From contig OX421496.1 of the NCBI GenBank assembly GCA_949126835.1, positions 16,262,844 to 16,326,843 on the forward strand: DNA of 64,000 nucleotides, given 5' to 3'. The notes below the pieces were generated by a model. It saw only the letters and a list, made by a program, of their open reading frames with translations, had not been told where the DNA came from and ran no database searches. This stretch comes from Anisus vortex (taxonomy: Eukaryota; Mollusca; Gastropoda; Planorbidae). Position numbers and translations under genes: made by a program. This document shows, in pieces, positions 52,640 to 64,000 of this stretch. Positions within the stretch are counted from its first letter, which is position 1. The number at the start of each line of letters is the position of its first letter.

Positions 52640-52900
52640 CCAATTCCATCCGGCTAAAACTGTGCTCCCCTATTAGCCCGCATCCCCCTCTTCCTCCTCC
52701 TGTCTTTATTGAGCCCAACATCGCCCGGGACATTATGCAGATCGCTAGACTCCCACCACCTCAACCACCCGCCAGCCAGTTATTGCTAATCTAATTGCCG
52801 GCCTCTATTTCACACAATGATATGTAACCAGTTTAGTCTGCCGAAAGAGAGACAGAACTATGTCATGTCTGCGCCGATGTTCTAGTTGCATCTGTCTTCA
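52640..52900. other. GC-richer non-coding island
   Basis: Complex sequence with a homeodomain-type core taatctaattg near 52788-52798 and no open frame of note. Possible regulatory DNA; weak support. Confidence 0.2.
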
Positions 52901-53179
52901 ATCCATGTCACAAAGTGCATGGCGAATAATCTTTACATCCAAAGAACAGAGTGCATCGACTTTAGACCGAATTACATCACTTTAGTAAGCCTGACTCTAA
53001 ATAGAACTGTAAATTAATCATGAAATAATTTAAAACAACTTATATTTGGGCCCAAAATCCTCCCTATTAAATATGGAAAGGCCATGTGGAATATTAAAGA
53101 AGACTTACATTGTAAATGAATGTTTGATCTTCAACAATGTGTGCTAGAAAGATATCTCTAGTTCAGATTCAATTATTAA

Positions 53180-53600
53180 CTACGGACTTAGTTGAATATA
53201 CTGTTAGGATCTTTTGTAAAAGCAGTAAAAGCTCCGAGACCTGGAGAGTTACCAAGGCAAATACTCCAGACATTTGTAAACAGATGCCTGAGACGGATGC
53301 TAAAAATTATATGGCCAGAAACACTGTCATGCGTCAACCTATGGGATAAGACCAGACAAAAACCATTCGACATCATCAAAAGATGGAAGTGAATATGATA
53401 CACTATAAGAAGACCAAAAAACAGTGTGATAAAACAAGCACCTGACTGGAATCCCCAGGGCAAAAGGAAAGTGGGCAGACTTGGATGAGGTCGGTCGTAG
53501 GTAAGGCAAAGGCCTCACATGAACACAAATAAAGGGAGCCGCCCAAGACCGAGACCGATGGAAAATTGTAGTTGCATCCTTATGTTACTATGGGAATATA
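53180..53600 (+). pseudogene. RTE-like LINE ORF C-terminal relic
   Basis: Pieces in three frames together give the familiar C terminus of RTE-type LINE proteins: LQTFVNRCLRRMLKIIWPET and LWDKTRQ (53192-53392 frame), then IRRPKNSVIKQAPDWNPQGK and RKVGRLG, then AAQDRDRWKIVVASL. At least two frameshifts and stops separate them. A dead, 5'-truncated copy. Confidence 0.75.
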
Positions 53601-55752
53601 CAGTATTAAGTCAAGTAAGTCAAGTTAAGGTCCTTGGTATATTGGTCATTATAGGCAGTTGTGAAATAAAACAGAAACCAAAATGGCGGATTTGGCAGGA
53701 AGTGATAACACACATTCCTTACATCCCTCCCCCACTTCATTATCTCAAAACGTAACTATCTGCTGTAATAACGACATGAAGAGACAATAGCGCCCTCCCC
53801 CCTCCCCGGTACTCAGAACGGGCAACCTCGAGTGGCAGCTAAGTCACGTGTAAGACCATAAGAACTCACACTTGAAGTGATGAGATGCCAAATATAGTAT
53901 GGCTCAAGTAGGTGCTTACACACACACACTCACACACACACAAAAGGCGTCGTGTGGTAAGGGAAGGTGAGGGAAAGTCGATTCAATATTTCCCAATAAC
54001 TCAATGAAACCGAAGTAAGTAGATATATTTTGTTACATTTCATTATATATTTCATTTGTATCATTTTGGTAAATAAAAAAAATAAAGAAATTCCCTAGTT
54101 TAGAAAGACATCCATTTATATTTTTTTAGACCCAAACCAAGTCAACACTCAAAACCAGTTAGATGTAGTCTTTTTTTTTTTACAAATTTGCTTCTATAAT
54201 TTCAACCTGTGATACACATTTATAATGAAAAAATGTTGTTGTTTTTTTCAGTTATATGTATTCCGTTTATTAAAAGAGGGCTAATAATAAGCGCTAAATA
54301 TTTATAAAAACAACACAAGAACAATAGAGAAAATATTCAAAGCTATTTATCCATTATTACCCAGAGTTATTTTTTTAAATAAATTATTATAAATGTCCAA
54401 AAAGAAACCGTTTTACCGTAACCCTTCCTCGTGCCTGTATAAAACTTTCATAGATATACAAATAAACTTAGTTATCGGGAAATGAGGTGCCTGCGTGTGT
54501 GTGTGTATGTGTTATATAACTCCCGTATGAAATTACTTCAAGACAACTCAATGACTAGAGACCAACTTGCACTTGACTTCCCTCTCCATGTAATAATGCA
54601 CTCGATCAAGCTCAACGCAGTCAATCCAATTGACCAAGGACACTCGATACCACATTAGGTATAGCCGTGCACCAGGAGCCTGCACTAAAAATAGCTCGGT
54701 AATGATCGGGGGTGGGGTGGGGGATCACAGCTAGCAGATTGAGGACATTAAAAGTACCGGGTGATCTAATCAGAACCTGGCCTCTCCCCCCCCCCCCCCA
54801 CCCCCGTTATCACATACGTCAAGATGATTCAGTTATTGAGAGTAGCTAAGTGTAGATTGGGGGAAAGGGATAATATTATGGTGTGTGTGCGTATATATAT
54901 ATAATATACTATTATTATATATATGGCCTTTGTAGGTAGACTTGAAACAGTTTCTGAAATGACTTTCAACATCTGATTGGTCTTTAACTAGAAGCCGGTG
55001 AAAACCATTGATAACAGAAATATTAAAATTATTATATTGAAGCGAGAAAAACGTACTACAGTGTTACAGTGCATTACTCGGGCACAATCTTCAGTTGTAT
55101 GTTTTAACAGTATGGAAGCGAGACAGACATAAAACTTACAGCGCTATGTCTCATAGCTGCAAGATTATTATTGTTTTTTGGGGGGTTAAAACTCCACCAT
55201 TAGGTTAATGGATCAAATTTAAGTTAGAGGAAGAAGAACAACTAACAACATACACAAAGTCTTGTAAACTGCTGGTCTTACTGATGCAAGACTCTAGACT
55301 CAGATCACGGATGAGCGTAGGTCGCAATAATATTCTCTATAGAAGGGGCGGCCGTAATATATAAGACAATATTAAATACAATCAACAGTGACCAAAGTCA
55401 TGCATTCACTTTTCCACGATTGAAAAAAGGGGAGTGGACGGGAATTTCTTCATTACAAAGGAAATTAGCTTCTGGGGGGTTGGGGGGGGGGGGGGCGATT
55501 AGGGTCATTCGTAATGACAATTATTTGTTACTTATCAATAGTTACTAACTTTCTCTTGTTTCTTAGTTGTCTTCTTTTCATTTCTTAAGGAGAAGGGGAA
55601 GGGGGGGGGGGGGGTAATAAACCGCACAGTTTTATCAATAACATTTCAGTTTCTTTAGGTGAAATTATTTCCAGTACAGGATAGAATTAGTGAGATACGT
55701 TTCACATACTCACAGCTAAAACCTCAACATTGACTGCGCGTTTTCAATGAGC
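53601..55752. other. Non-coding with G/C homopolymer runs
   Basis: No exon supported. It has a poly(C) run near 54787 and poly(G) runs near 55480 and 55600. A third copy of the dispersed repeat lies at 55290-55370. Confidence 0.4.
55290..55370. repeat. Dispersed repeat, copy C of three
   Basis: gactctagactcagatcacg followed by gatgagcgtaggtcgcaata, matching copies at 31916 and 43509. Confidence 0.55.
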
Positions 55753-56347
55753 ATTGACAAGTCTTAATTAGGTGTGACCTTTTGAACTGGGATGATCGTG
55801 AACTTCCGGTGAAATTTACCGCCATTTTCGTAAACAAAAAACCATGCTTTTGGTGCTGTTTGACAATTGATTTCAACATCGACAGCCAGTTCTGGTCTTT
55901 TAGAAATATACAACGGCTACAAGATTAGTTCTGAGGAATCCGTTTTTTTAACATCAAAAGTGAGTAGGCGATAATTAATACTCAAAGTGTTAGTCTAAAA
56001 CTAAATGTAGCTTTTGTTTATAAAATAAGTTAGTCAAGAGTTGCGTCCTTGGTAATTAAAAAAACACAATGTGGAGATTCATAAAAAAACAACAACACGA
56101 TAATTCTTTTGCATCAAACAATTAGTTTGGGATTATAAATAGGTGATTCTTCAAATCTGACATTCACCATCCATCGTTTTCTTTTGGCGCCATCTTTTGG
56201 AAATGAAATAAAATTTAATTCTCTACATATTTTCGTACAACCAGTAACGTAGCACACAGACATGTTTCGAAGAAAATGATCGAATAAGACCGGAAATGTT
56301 CTTCTTTTTTACCTTTTATGCATGCATAATCGTTAAGACTTGTCAAT
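55753..56347. mobile_element. MITE-like repeat with TTGACAAGTCTTAA termini, copy 2
   Basis: Full-length relative of 21460-22058, same orientation, with terminal inverted repeats attgacaagtcttaa and ttaagacttgtcaat. No ORF. Confidence 0.85.
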
Positions 56348-56904
56348 TAATTTCACCGCAATTTTTCACCACAAGAACGTGAAACGTGAAACACACAGAA
56401 AATCCCAATCACATTTCTAGATTGCTTTACATTTTAGCACTTAAACCAATGGGCTGAAGAGAAAAAAATAGATTGGAGACATCACAAGATTTCTTCAAAC
56501 GTATCCTTCCTCAGCCCTTTCCACGCCAACCTTATATAAAATACGCACCCGTAGACAAAACCATTTTGGCCACAGACAGTTAGATCTATACATACTATTA
56601 TGGCAAATTAAAAAGTGTTCAGATATCATAAAAGAGAACAGTGTGTATATATACCAGAACCGTTCGCTAAAACTCTTCAAACGTCATGTGATAAGCAAGC
56701 CATTGCAATGTTTTATTTTCTTTCTCAAGTTTTAAAGTGGAAGAGAAAATGACAAAAAAAGACATAATATGAATACTTCTAAAGACAGCAGCTTTCTAAC
56801 ATACCGATAGAATCGATTGTTTGTTTTTTAAAGTTACGTCTACTTGTAGCCCCGCCGCCCTCGCAATCTGTAATATAGTGATGCAGTCGGAACAAACATA
56901 ATAT

Positions 56905-57505
56905 TGTTACGAATATCGGTCATAGATGAATGACGTACTAAGGCATTGACCTCTTAACAAGGTTTGACCTTTATGCCCTGAGGGCAGTTTAAATAAAATA
57001 ATTCGTCCAACCCCGTGGGAATTGAAGGTTATAATTCTGGATCGCAGTATTCTATAGAGAAAGAGGTTAAAATGCGTATTAAGACCCTGTAGAATCTTCG
57101 ATGATAGTTTTCTTTGTAAAGTCCCCACCTCCTTAAAGTTCGTTCAGTTTGAAAGTTTGTAGAGTGAAGTCGCTATATTGATACTTATATATTATATGCC
57201 ATTTAATGAAATTCTTATGTTGTAATCAGTTGATGCATTTATTGATCGTTTATATTGAGTCTACAATTTAAATAAAATTGTTTATTCAACAACTGGAGTT
57301 GTTTGATCTATCATTGTTGAGAAAGGTGTTGAAGATAATTATCACGAATATAACTACATTACTGCTTAGACCTGTCAGTCAAGGAACCCCAAGCTTGGGC
57401 TACAGATTAGCAGAATCTAGAGACTTCTAATAAAGATACAACTATATTCATTGAATCCGATTTAACGAGTTGTAATAATAGTCATCATAGAGACAGTCCA
57501 TAACA
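56905..57505 (+). repeat. LTR, first copy
   Basis: Begins TGTTACGAATATCGG and ends CCATAACA, so the ends form the short inverted repeat TGTTA...TAACA usual for LTRs. Length about 601. It contains AATAAA motifs (for example near 57274). A primer-binding-like sequence follows directly. It matches 61135-61754 apart from about nine substitutions and a 19-base gap. Confidence 0.85.
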
Positions 57506-57528
57506 ATTTGAGGGCTTGCGTCCGATAT
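57506..57528 (+). other. Primer-binding-site-like sequence
   Basis: tttgagggcttgcgtccgat directly after the LTR resembles the tRNA-complementary PBS found in many Gypsy-type elements. It carries differences from the usual form, so the tRNA is not assigned. Repeated after the second LTR at about 61755-61777. Confidence 0.55.
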
Positions 57529-57673
57529 AAGTTGTATAGTGAAGCATATATTCAAGTTGTGTTGTGTGTTGGAGCAGTGACCTACTGAGCAAGTCTAAGA
57601 ACGCTGAATTTATTCTTCCGATTGGAAAACGTAAGTTGGAAATTTACTACTTTAAAAATCTCTTAACTAAAGA

Positions 57674-57835
57674 ATGGAATTTATTGAAAATCCAGAAGAA
57701 GAAGTTTTGAAAACTTTATCAATAAAGAAGTTAAAAGAGATCGCTGAGAACTTGAAGATAGAAATGACTGAGACTACACCATCCAGAATTGTGTTGACAC
57801 AGCAAATAAAAGAGAATGATAATACATTGACATGA
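57674..57835 (+). pseudogene. Gag N-terminal remnant, copy 1
   Basis: 53 codons from ATG to TGA (57833-57835). The peptide starts MEFIENPEEEVLKTLSIKKL and resembles the SAP-like helical start of Gag in some invertebrate Gypsy elements. The next frame continues in phase after the TGA. The capsid and nucleocapsid parts are missing. Confidence 0.5.
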
Positions 57836-59005
57836 CAGACTGTCCTATTGAGAGGTTTTGAATGGAAAGAAGAAATACCTCTACATAGGATATACTTCTC
57901 ATCTGACTTGGTAACAGGATATGTGACAGTTGGAGTAATATCAAAACTTCCTGTTGAGGGCATATCCGTTACCCTAGCAAATGATTTGGCGAAAGGGAGG
58001 GTGAGACCTGAACTGATTGTGAAGGAGAATCCAGACCCTAGTCCTATTGTGGAGACAGGAAAAGAAAAAGAACTTTATCCTGTAGGTGATGTCATAAAGG
58101 GTATGACACCACAGAAAGAGAAAGAAGAAATTCTCTCACAAGAAAAGAAAAAGAAAGAAGAAATTATCTCACAAGAAAAGAAAAAGAAAGAAGAAATTCT
58201 CCCACGAGAGAAAAAAGAGGAAGAAGAAGTTGAACTTGATCCTACTATTTTCTCCAAGATTGAAGATTGTCCAAAAGGAAATGAACAATCAAAGAAGTCA
58301 TCACGAAGAGAGATGATTGCTGAACAGAAAGTAGACCCAGAGTTGCTACAGCTACATGAGAAAGCTGTCGACGAGGAAGAAACTCCTACTAATGATGTCT
58401 ATGAACATATAGACCACAGCATGCTCAAACAACAATGCAAACCTGCAGTTGCCGGTACAGATGAAGATTTGAGGAGCATCACTGAAGAAACGAGTGCTGA
58501 GAGCTGGACCGAAAATATCAAAAGCTATGGGTTACCACAATCCATACCGACAGATCGAGGGACCAACTTCGCCCCGGAACTCTTCAATCCAGTCCTAAAG
58601 AATTTATGCACGAAGCATGAGATGTCAACTGAATCCTATCCGGAAAGTCAAGGAGCCTATAGACCAATCTTTGGACCCACTGTCCGAGGACCACTCAAAC
58701 TACTTCAAGAGGCGTGGCAGACCGAATTGGATCTCCTTGGGCTGATCAAGTACCTAGATAAGTACATACATTTTTTGTCTGACATAACTGTTTTTGTTAG
58801 AAAAAAATTGTACACTGCTCACATGCAGATGCCATTGTTGTGTGATGAAAGCAAGGCAAAAATATTATATCATTTGAAAATGATAAAGCCTTACCTTCTG
58901 AAAACAATTGGAATAAGCTTGATGTTGTTAACATTGTTACTCTTATTTGTAAAATTCATACCTGGAGTACAGGATAAATGGAATGACAAATTCACTGATA
59001 GTTAG
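57836..59005 (+). pseudogene. Deleted Gypsy Pol frame with C-terminal membrane segment, copy 1
   Basis: An open frame of about 389 codons, 385 if counted from TTG at 57848; no ATG occurs before residue 86. Residues 1-60 match the end of a Gypsy protease region (PLHRI, DLVTGYVTVGV, GNDLA-like ANDLAKGRV) but lack the catalytic Asp-Thr-Gly. Residues 90-130 are Lys/Glu-rich with three near-repeats of KKKKEEIISQE. Residues 225-290 match integrase: TDRGTNFAPELF, YPESQGA, then a jump to VRGPLKLLQEAW. That jump skips the segment holding the catalytic Glu. Residues 350-371 are a strong membrane helix with a short charged tail, reminiscent of an Env-type anchor. So the frame is a mosaic of in-frame deletions, with RT and RNase H gone. 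It is preserved without change in copy 2. Confidence 0.8.
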
Positions 59006-61122
59006 TTACCAAACTTACTATTTTAAAACTAAATCCCTTACTTGTGATGAAAAAGGACTGAGTAAAAGTATTGTTAGAGTAGATATCATTATATTGTGAT
59101 ATTTCTAAACAAACTTATTAGATTGAGCATTAAAATAATTGCTATAAGAGAAAAAGATCAGTTTTATCCGCAGAATTGGTTTCTAAATCAGAGGACATTA
59201 TAAATGTGGACTGATTATAAGATATGTTTGAGAATCTCTGGAAATGATAATTGAAACATTTGGCAGAGAGGATAATTTGATTGATAAAGATGTAAATGAT
59301 TTTGAGAAAAGAGAATTTTTCTATCACTAAAGTATTGAGAAATGTTTTATTATTGTACTATGGAAATTTATTTTATCATGTACTGTTGTTGAAATAATTG
59401 CACTGAGTCAGGATGCAAATTTCTTCTATGTGAATTTATTCATTTGTTCTATTATCATTGAATGTATGATAATGTAGGGTAAAAATAGTTGCAGCAAGGC
59501 AGAACTATGACTAACAAGAATTCCAAGAAATGTATTTATATATGATTTTTCACTTTTAGGATACTGTTACATGAAAAGCAGATCAGAAGTTGAAACTAAA
59601 ATAAAACTTTATCCTTGTTTTGTATAAATTTAGGATATGTGCCACTGACTTGACACTGTAAACCAATCTGGTTTCATGGTTGAGAATTTATAATGTTGAC
59701 ACACCAATGTTCAACTAATGTATTATTAATTAAGGATTTCATGTCAAGATTGTAAAACGAATCTATTTTTTTTTATTAGTTAAAATAGATTGAATGAATT
59801 GTATTGACAACCAAAAAAGACTGGGTAGACCTGAACACTGTGAAAGTAACAGGAACCTAGAACCTATGAATAAAACCTTTATGGAATGGACAAGAGCAAT
59901 GGATTCCAACATTACCATAAATGAAAAGCTTGGATATGGAACCATTCAGACCAGCAATTGTTTTGTAAAAATTGTAAAATTGTTTTCTGTCTGAAAAAAT
60001 ATAGTCTATGCTCTTAAATCTTTTGTACGTCAATAATATTGTAATTGAAATGTCTTTAAGGTAATCTAAAGAAAATAAGTACTTACTGTTTAGTACTAAG
60101 ATTGTATGAAGATGATAACTTGCTTTAATTGATAGTTAATTAAGTAAATTAACCAATTTGTTTTAAGTAAATCCATGTTGTCTGAATGTGTCAATTTAAA
60201 ACTGCTACGATGTGAACTACACTAAACAGAAACCTATGACGTAGAAAGGTCATGGTAAAATGAGAAATTGAAATATTTTTAATGAAATTGTCTATAAACT
60301 ATTTTAATTAGGGAACATACCATGTTTCATTTTCTTAATATAACATAAATGAATGTAATTTTGAAATGATAGTTGTTAAATCATGCTCATTAACCACGAT
60401 AACTTTCTGAGAGCGTAGCAATTTTTGACCTAAAGCGGTAATTGGGTAAAAATTTGCATAGCGATGTAAACATTTAGGGAATGAGAGAGTAGGCCTAAAC
60501 GAAAGGGAGAGAAAGAAGAGAGAAAAAAAATTGACCTCAAAATCTTGTGTCCCGCCACAAACAGTGTTGTCTAAGCCTACAGGCTGGGAAAAAAATACTG
60601 CCGAGGAATTTTTTTTGTTGTACAGTAATTAGGTCAAGCCTAGTGTATTTTTTCATCAGCGAGCGAGTTTTTTTCCCTTATGAAAAATAAGTCGTGTCTG
60701 AATAGACATTAAGTGATTTGTTTCTTGTTGTTTAATTACAATTGTAAAAGATATTAGTTATAATTAAATGGACGCGTGAGTTTTTATTAACGTGGAATGT
60801 TAATGGAATGGAAATTATTAAATTGTATAATATTTATCCCTATGTATTTTTCTTGTATACAAGATTTAGATAAACAATTTAATTGTCCATTGTTTTGAAT
60901 TAAAATTGAATGAGTGAATGACTATAGTTAAGCCATTTGATAAGATCAACTTATTTTGCATATATTATATGTTATTGTTATCAGTTCGATTGAATTAGTG
61001 GAATAGCCAATTGAACTGTATGTAGGTGTTGTTTTCCCCGGAATATTTTCTTTTATAATTATTCCTTAAAATTAACATTTTTAGTATTGTTAAAATGTAA
61101 AAGAAATAATTATAAAACTGTT
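59006..61122 (+). other. Internal non-coding part of the LTR element
   Basis: About 2.1 kb AT-rich with only short frames (for example 59794-59994). Probably decayed or captured sequence of the element, ending in the polypurine tract. Confidence 0.6.
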
Positions 61123-61134
61123 GAAGGAGGGGGG
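61123..61134 (+). other. Polypurine tract
   Basis: gaaggagggggg immediately precedes the TG of the second LTR, the standard plus-strand primer position in LTR elements. Confidence 0.85.
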
Positions 61135-61754
61135 TGTTAAGAATATCGGTCATAGATGAATGACGTACTAAGGCATTGACCTCTTAACAAGTGCGTATTA
61201 GAGTCCAATGGTTTGACCTTTATGCCCTGGGGGCAGTTTAAATAAAATAATTCGTCCAACCCCGTGGAAATTGAAGGTTATAATTCTGGATCGCAGTATT
61301 CTATAGAGAAAGAGGTTAAAATGCGTATTAAGACCCTGTAGAATCTTCGATGATAGTTTTCTTTGTAAAGTCCCCACCTCCTTAAAGTTCGTTCAGTTTG
61401 AAAGTTTGTAGAGTGAAGTCGCTATATTGATACTTGTATATTATATGCCATTTAATGAAATTCTTATGTTGTAATCAGTTGATGCATTTATTGATCGTTT
61501 ATATTGAGTCTACAATTTAAATAAAATTGTTTATTCAACAACTGGAGTTGTTTGATCTATCATTGTTGAGAAAGGTGTTGAAGATAATTATCACTAATAT
61601 AACTACATTACTGCATAGACCTGTCAGTCAAGGAACCTCTAGCTTGGGCTACAGATTAGCAGAATCTAGAGACTTCTAATAAAGATACAACTATATTCAT
61701 TGAATCCGATTTAACGAGTCGTAATAATAGTCATCATAGAGACAGTCCATAACA
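61135..61754 (+). repeat. LTR, second copy
   Basis: Begins TGTTAAGAATATCGG, ends CCATAACA, length about 620. It carries the 19 bases tgcgtattagagtccaatg at about 61182-61201 that the first LTR lacks. Serves both as 3' LTR of unit 1 and 5' LTR of unit 2. Confidence 0.85.
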
Positions 61755-61922
61755 ATTTGAGGGCTTGCGTCCGATATAAGTTGTATAGTGAAGCATATAT
61801 TCAAGTTGTGTTGTGTGTTGGAGCAGTGACCTACTGAGCAAGTCTAAGAACGCTGAATTTATTCTTCCGATTGGAAAACGTAAGTTGGAAATTTACTACT
61901 TTAAAAATCTCTTAACTAAAGA

Positions 61923-62084
61923 ATGGAATTTATTGAAAATCCAGAAGAAGAAGTTTTGAAAACTTTATCAATAAAGAAGTTAAAAGAGATCGCTGAGAAC
62001 TTGAAGATAGAAATGACTGAGACTACACCATCCAGAATTGTGTTGACACAGCAAATAAAAGAGAATGATAATACATTGACATGA
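61923..62084 (+). pseudogene. Gag N-terminal remnant, copy 2
   Basis: Same 53-codon frame as 57674-57835 with the same TGA before the Pol-like frame. Confidence 0.5.
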
Positions 62085-63254
62085 CAGACTGTCCTATTGA
62101 GAGGTTTTGAATGGAAAGAAGAAATACCTCTACATAGGATATACTTCTCATCTGACTTGGTAACAGGATATGTGACAGTTGGAGTAATATCAAAACTTCC
62201 TGTTGAGGGCATATCCGTTACCCTAGCAAATGATTTGGCGAAAGGGAGGGTGAGACCTGAACTGATTGTGAAGGAGAATCCAGACCCTAGTCCTATTGTG
62301 GAGACAGGAAAAGAAAAAGAACTTTATCCTGTAGGTGATGTCATAAAGGGTATGACACCACAGAAAGAGAAAGAAGAAATTCTCTCACAAGAAAAGAAAA
62401 AGAAAGAAGAAATTATCTCACAAGAAAAGAAAAAGAAAGAAGAAATTCTCCCACGAGAGAAAAAAGAGGAAGAAGAAGTTGAACTTGATCCTACTATTTT
62501 CTCCAAGATTGAAGATTGTCCAAAAGGAAATGAACAATCAAAGAAGTCATCACGAAGAGAGATGATTGCTGAACAGAAAGTAGACCCAGAGTTGCTACAG
62601 CTACATGAGAAAGCTGTCGACGAGGAAGAAACTCCTACTAATGATGTCTATGAACATATAGACCACAGCATGCTCAAACAACAATGCAAACCTGCAGTTG
62701 CCGGTACAGATGAAGATTTGAGGAGCATCACTGAAGAAACGAGTGCTGAGAGCTGGACCGAAAATATCAAAAGCTATGGGTTACCACAATCCATACCGAC
62801 AGATCGAGGGACCAACTTCGCCCCGGAACTCTTCAATCCAGTCCTAAAGAATTTATGCACGAAGCATGAGATGTCAACTGAATCCTATCCGGAAAGTCAA
62901 GGAGCCTATAGACCAATCTTTGGACCCACTGTCCGAGGACCACTCAAACTACTTCAAGAGGCGTGGCAGACCGAATTGGATCTCCTTGGGCTGATCAAGT
63001 ACCTAGATAAGTACATACATTTTTTGTCTGACATAACTGTTTTTGTTAGAAAAAAATTGTACACTGCTCACATGCAGATGCCATTGTTGTGTGATGAAAG
63101 CAAGGCAAAAATATTATATCATTTGAAAATGATAAAGCCTTACCTTCTGAAAACAATTGGAATAAGCTTGATGTTGTTAACATTGTTACTCTTATTTGTA
63201 AAATTCATACCTGGAGTACAGGATAAATGGAATGACAAATTCACTGATAGTTAG
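62085..63254 (+). pseudogene. Deleted Gypsy Pol frame, copy 2
   Basis: Translation identical over 385 residues to 57848-59005, including the integrase internal deletion and the C-terminal membrane segment. The identity implies a very recent duplication or gene conversion. Confidence 0.8.
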
Positions 63255-64000
63255 TTACCAAACTTACTATTTTAAAACTAAATCCCTTACTTGTGATGAA
63301 AAAGGACTGAGTAAAAGTATTGTTAGAGTAGATATCATTATATTGTGATATTTCTAAACAAACTTATTAGATTGAGCATTAAAATAATTGCTATAAGAGA
63401 AAAAGATCAGTTTTATCCGCAGAATTGGTTTCTAAATCAGAGGACATTATAAATGTGGACTGATTATAAGATATGTTTGAGAATCTCTGGAAATGATAAT
63501 TGAAACATTTGGCAGAGAGGATAATTTGATTGATAAAGATGTAAATGATTTTGAGAAAAGAGAATTTTTCTATCACTAAAGTATTGAGAAATGTTTTATT
63601 ATTGTACTATGGAAATTTATTTTATCATGTACTGTTGTTGAAATAATTGCACTGAGTCAGGGTGCAAATTTCTTCTATGTGAATTTATTCATTTGTTCTA
63701 TTATCATTGAATGTATGATAATGTAGGGTAAAAATAGTTGCAGCAAGGCAGAACTATGACTAACAAGAATTCCAAGAAATGTATTTATATATGATTTTTC
63801 ACTTTTAGGATACTGTTACATGAAAAGCAGATCAGAAGTTGAAACTAAAATAAAACTTTATCCTTGTTTTGTATAAATTTAGGATATGTGCCACTGACTT
63901 GACACTGTAAACCAATCTGGTTTCATGGTTGAGAATTTATAATGTTGACACACCAATGTTCAACTAATGTATTATTAATTAAGGATTTCATGTCAAGATT
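63255..64000 (+). other. Internal non-coding part of LTR element, copy 2, cut by window end
   Basis: Matches 59006-59751 with very few differences (one near 63661, caggatg to cagggtg). The third LTR, if present, would be expected near 65.4 kb. Confidence 0.7.

Larger units (their letters stand above)
56905..64000 (+). mobile_element. Tandem Ty3/Gypsy-like non-autonomous LTR element
   Basis: Order: LTR (56905-57505), internal (57506-61134), LTR (61135-61754), internal again (61755 to beyond 64000). The repeat period is 4,249 in the internal parts. Internal copies are nearly identical, whereas the two LTRs differ by roughly 1.5 percent plus a 19-base indel. This is the pattern expected if an older insertion was recently duplicated by unequal recombination between LTRs. 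Reverse transcriptase and RNase H are absent, so it cannot move by itself. The right end is outside the window. Confidence 0.85.

Noticed and set aside
57667..57963. - strand 98-codon frame present in both LTR units
   Set aside because: Antisense to the Gag/Pol remnant, which has recognisable retroelement motifs.

Overview
The window looks like nuclear DNA of an invertebrate animal, most likely a gastropod mollusc. It is AT-rich, its genes are intron-split with GT/AG junctions, its intergenic DNA is full of degraded LINE, SINE, hAT-like and other transposon fragments, and it carries a Ty3/Gypsy-type LTR element. The phylum is an inference from gene and repeat style; nothing in the sequence names the species.

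Layout. (1) About 1-10,000: the 3' part of a SET/TAF-I (NAP family) histone-chaperone gene on the + strand. Its five visible coding exons end at 9,590, and its introns hold several DNA transposons and a tRNA-derived SINE. (2) About 10,000-18,500: no confident gene; one orphan terminal exon-like segment on the - strand (12,148-12,225) plus short tandem repeats. (3) 18,545-22,213: four exons of a synaptophysin-family four-TM vesicle protein on the - strand. Its first exon is not securely placed, but a candidate lies at 46.2 kb. (4) 24,093-35,804: three tandem Rab-like small GTPase genes on the + strand with the same intron positions. The first looks fully functional. The second and third have progressively altered G1-G3 nucleotide-binding motifs, and the third has lost its C-terminal prenylation box. 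(5) About 36.5-56.9 kb: a gene-poor stretch with a 24-bp minisatellite open in two frames, two LINE relics, MITEs, and unexplained GC-richer islands. (6) 56,905-64,000: a non-autonomous Gypsy-like LTR element arranged LTR-internal-LTR-internal, that is, tandemly duplicated, running off the window end.

How parts relate. SET, synaptophysin and Rab proteins share no pathway. Synaptophysin and Rabs both act on vesicles, but adjacency here need not mean joint function. If the candidate synaptophysin first exon at 46.2 kb is real, the whole Rab-like cluster sits antisense inside its first intron. The most interesting coding feature is the Rab-like cluster: one canonical copy and two copies that keep the guanine-specificity motifs while losing switch or magnesium-binding residues. 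The most interesting structural features are the tandem LTR element, and a 1.15-kb transposon whose insertion can be proven inside the window, because an empty copy of its target repeat lies 6 kb away.

Limits: exon joins were made by eye from splice consensus and reading frame, without alignment or transcript data. Family calls rest on recognised motifs.
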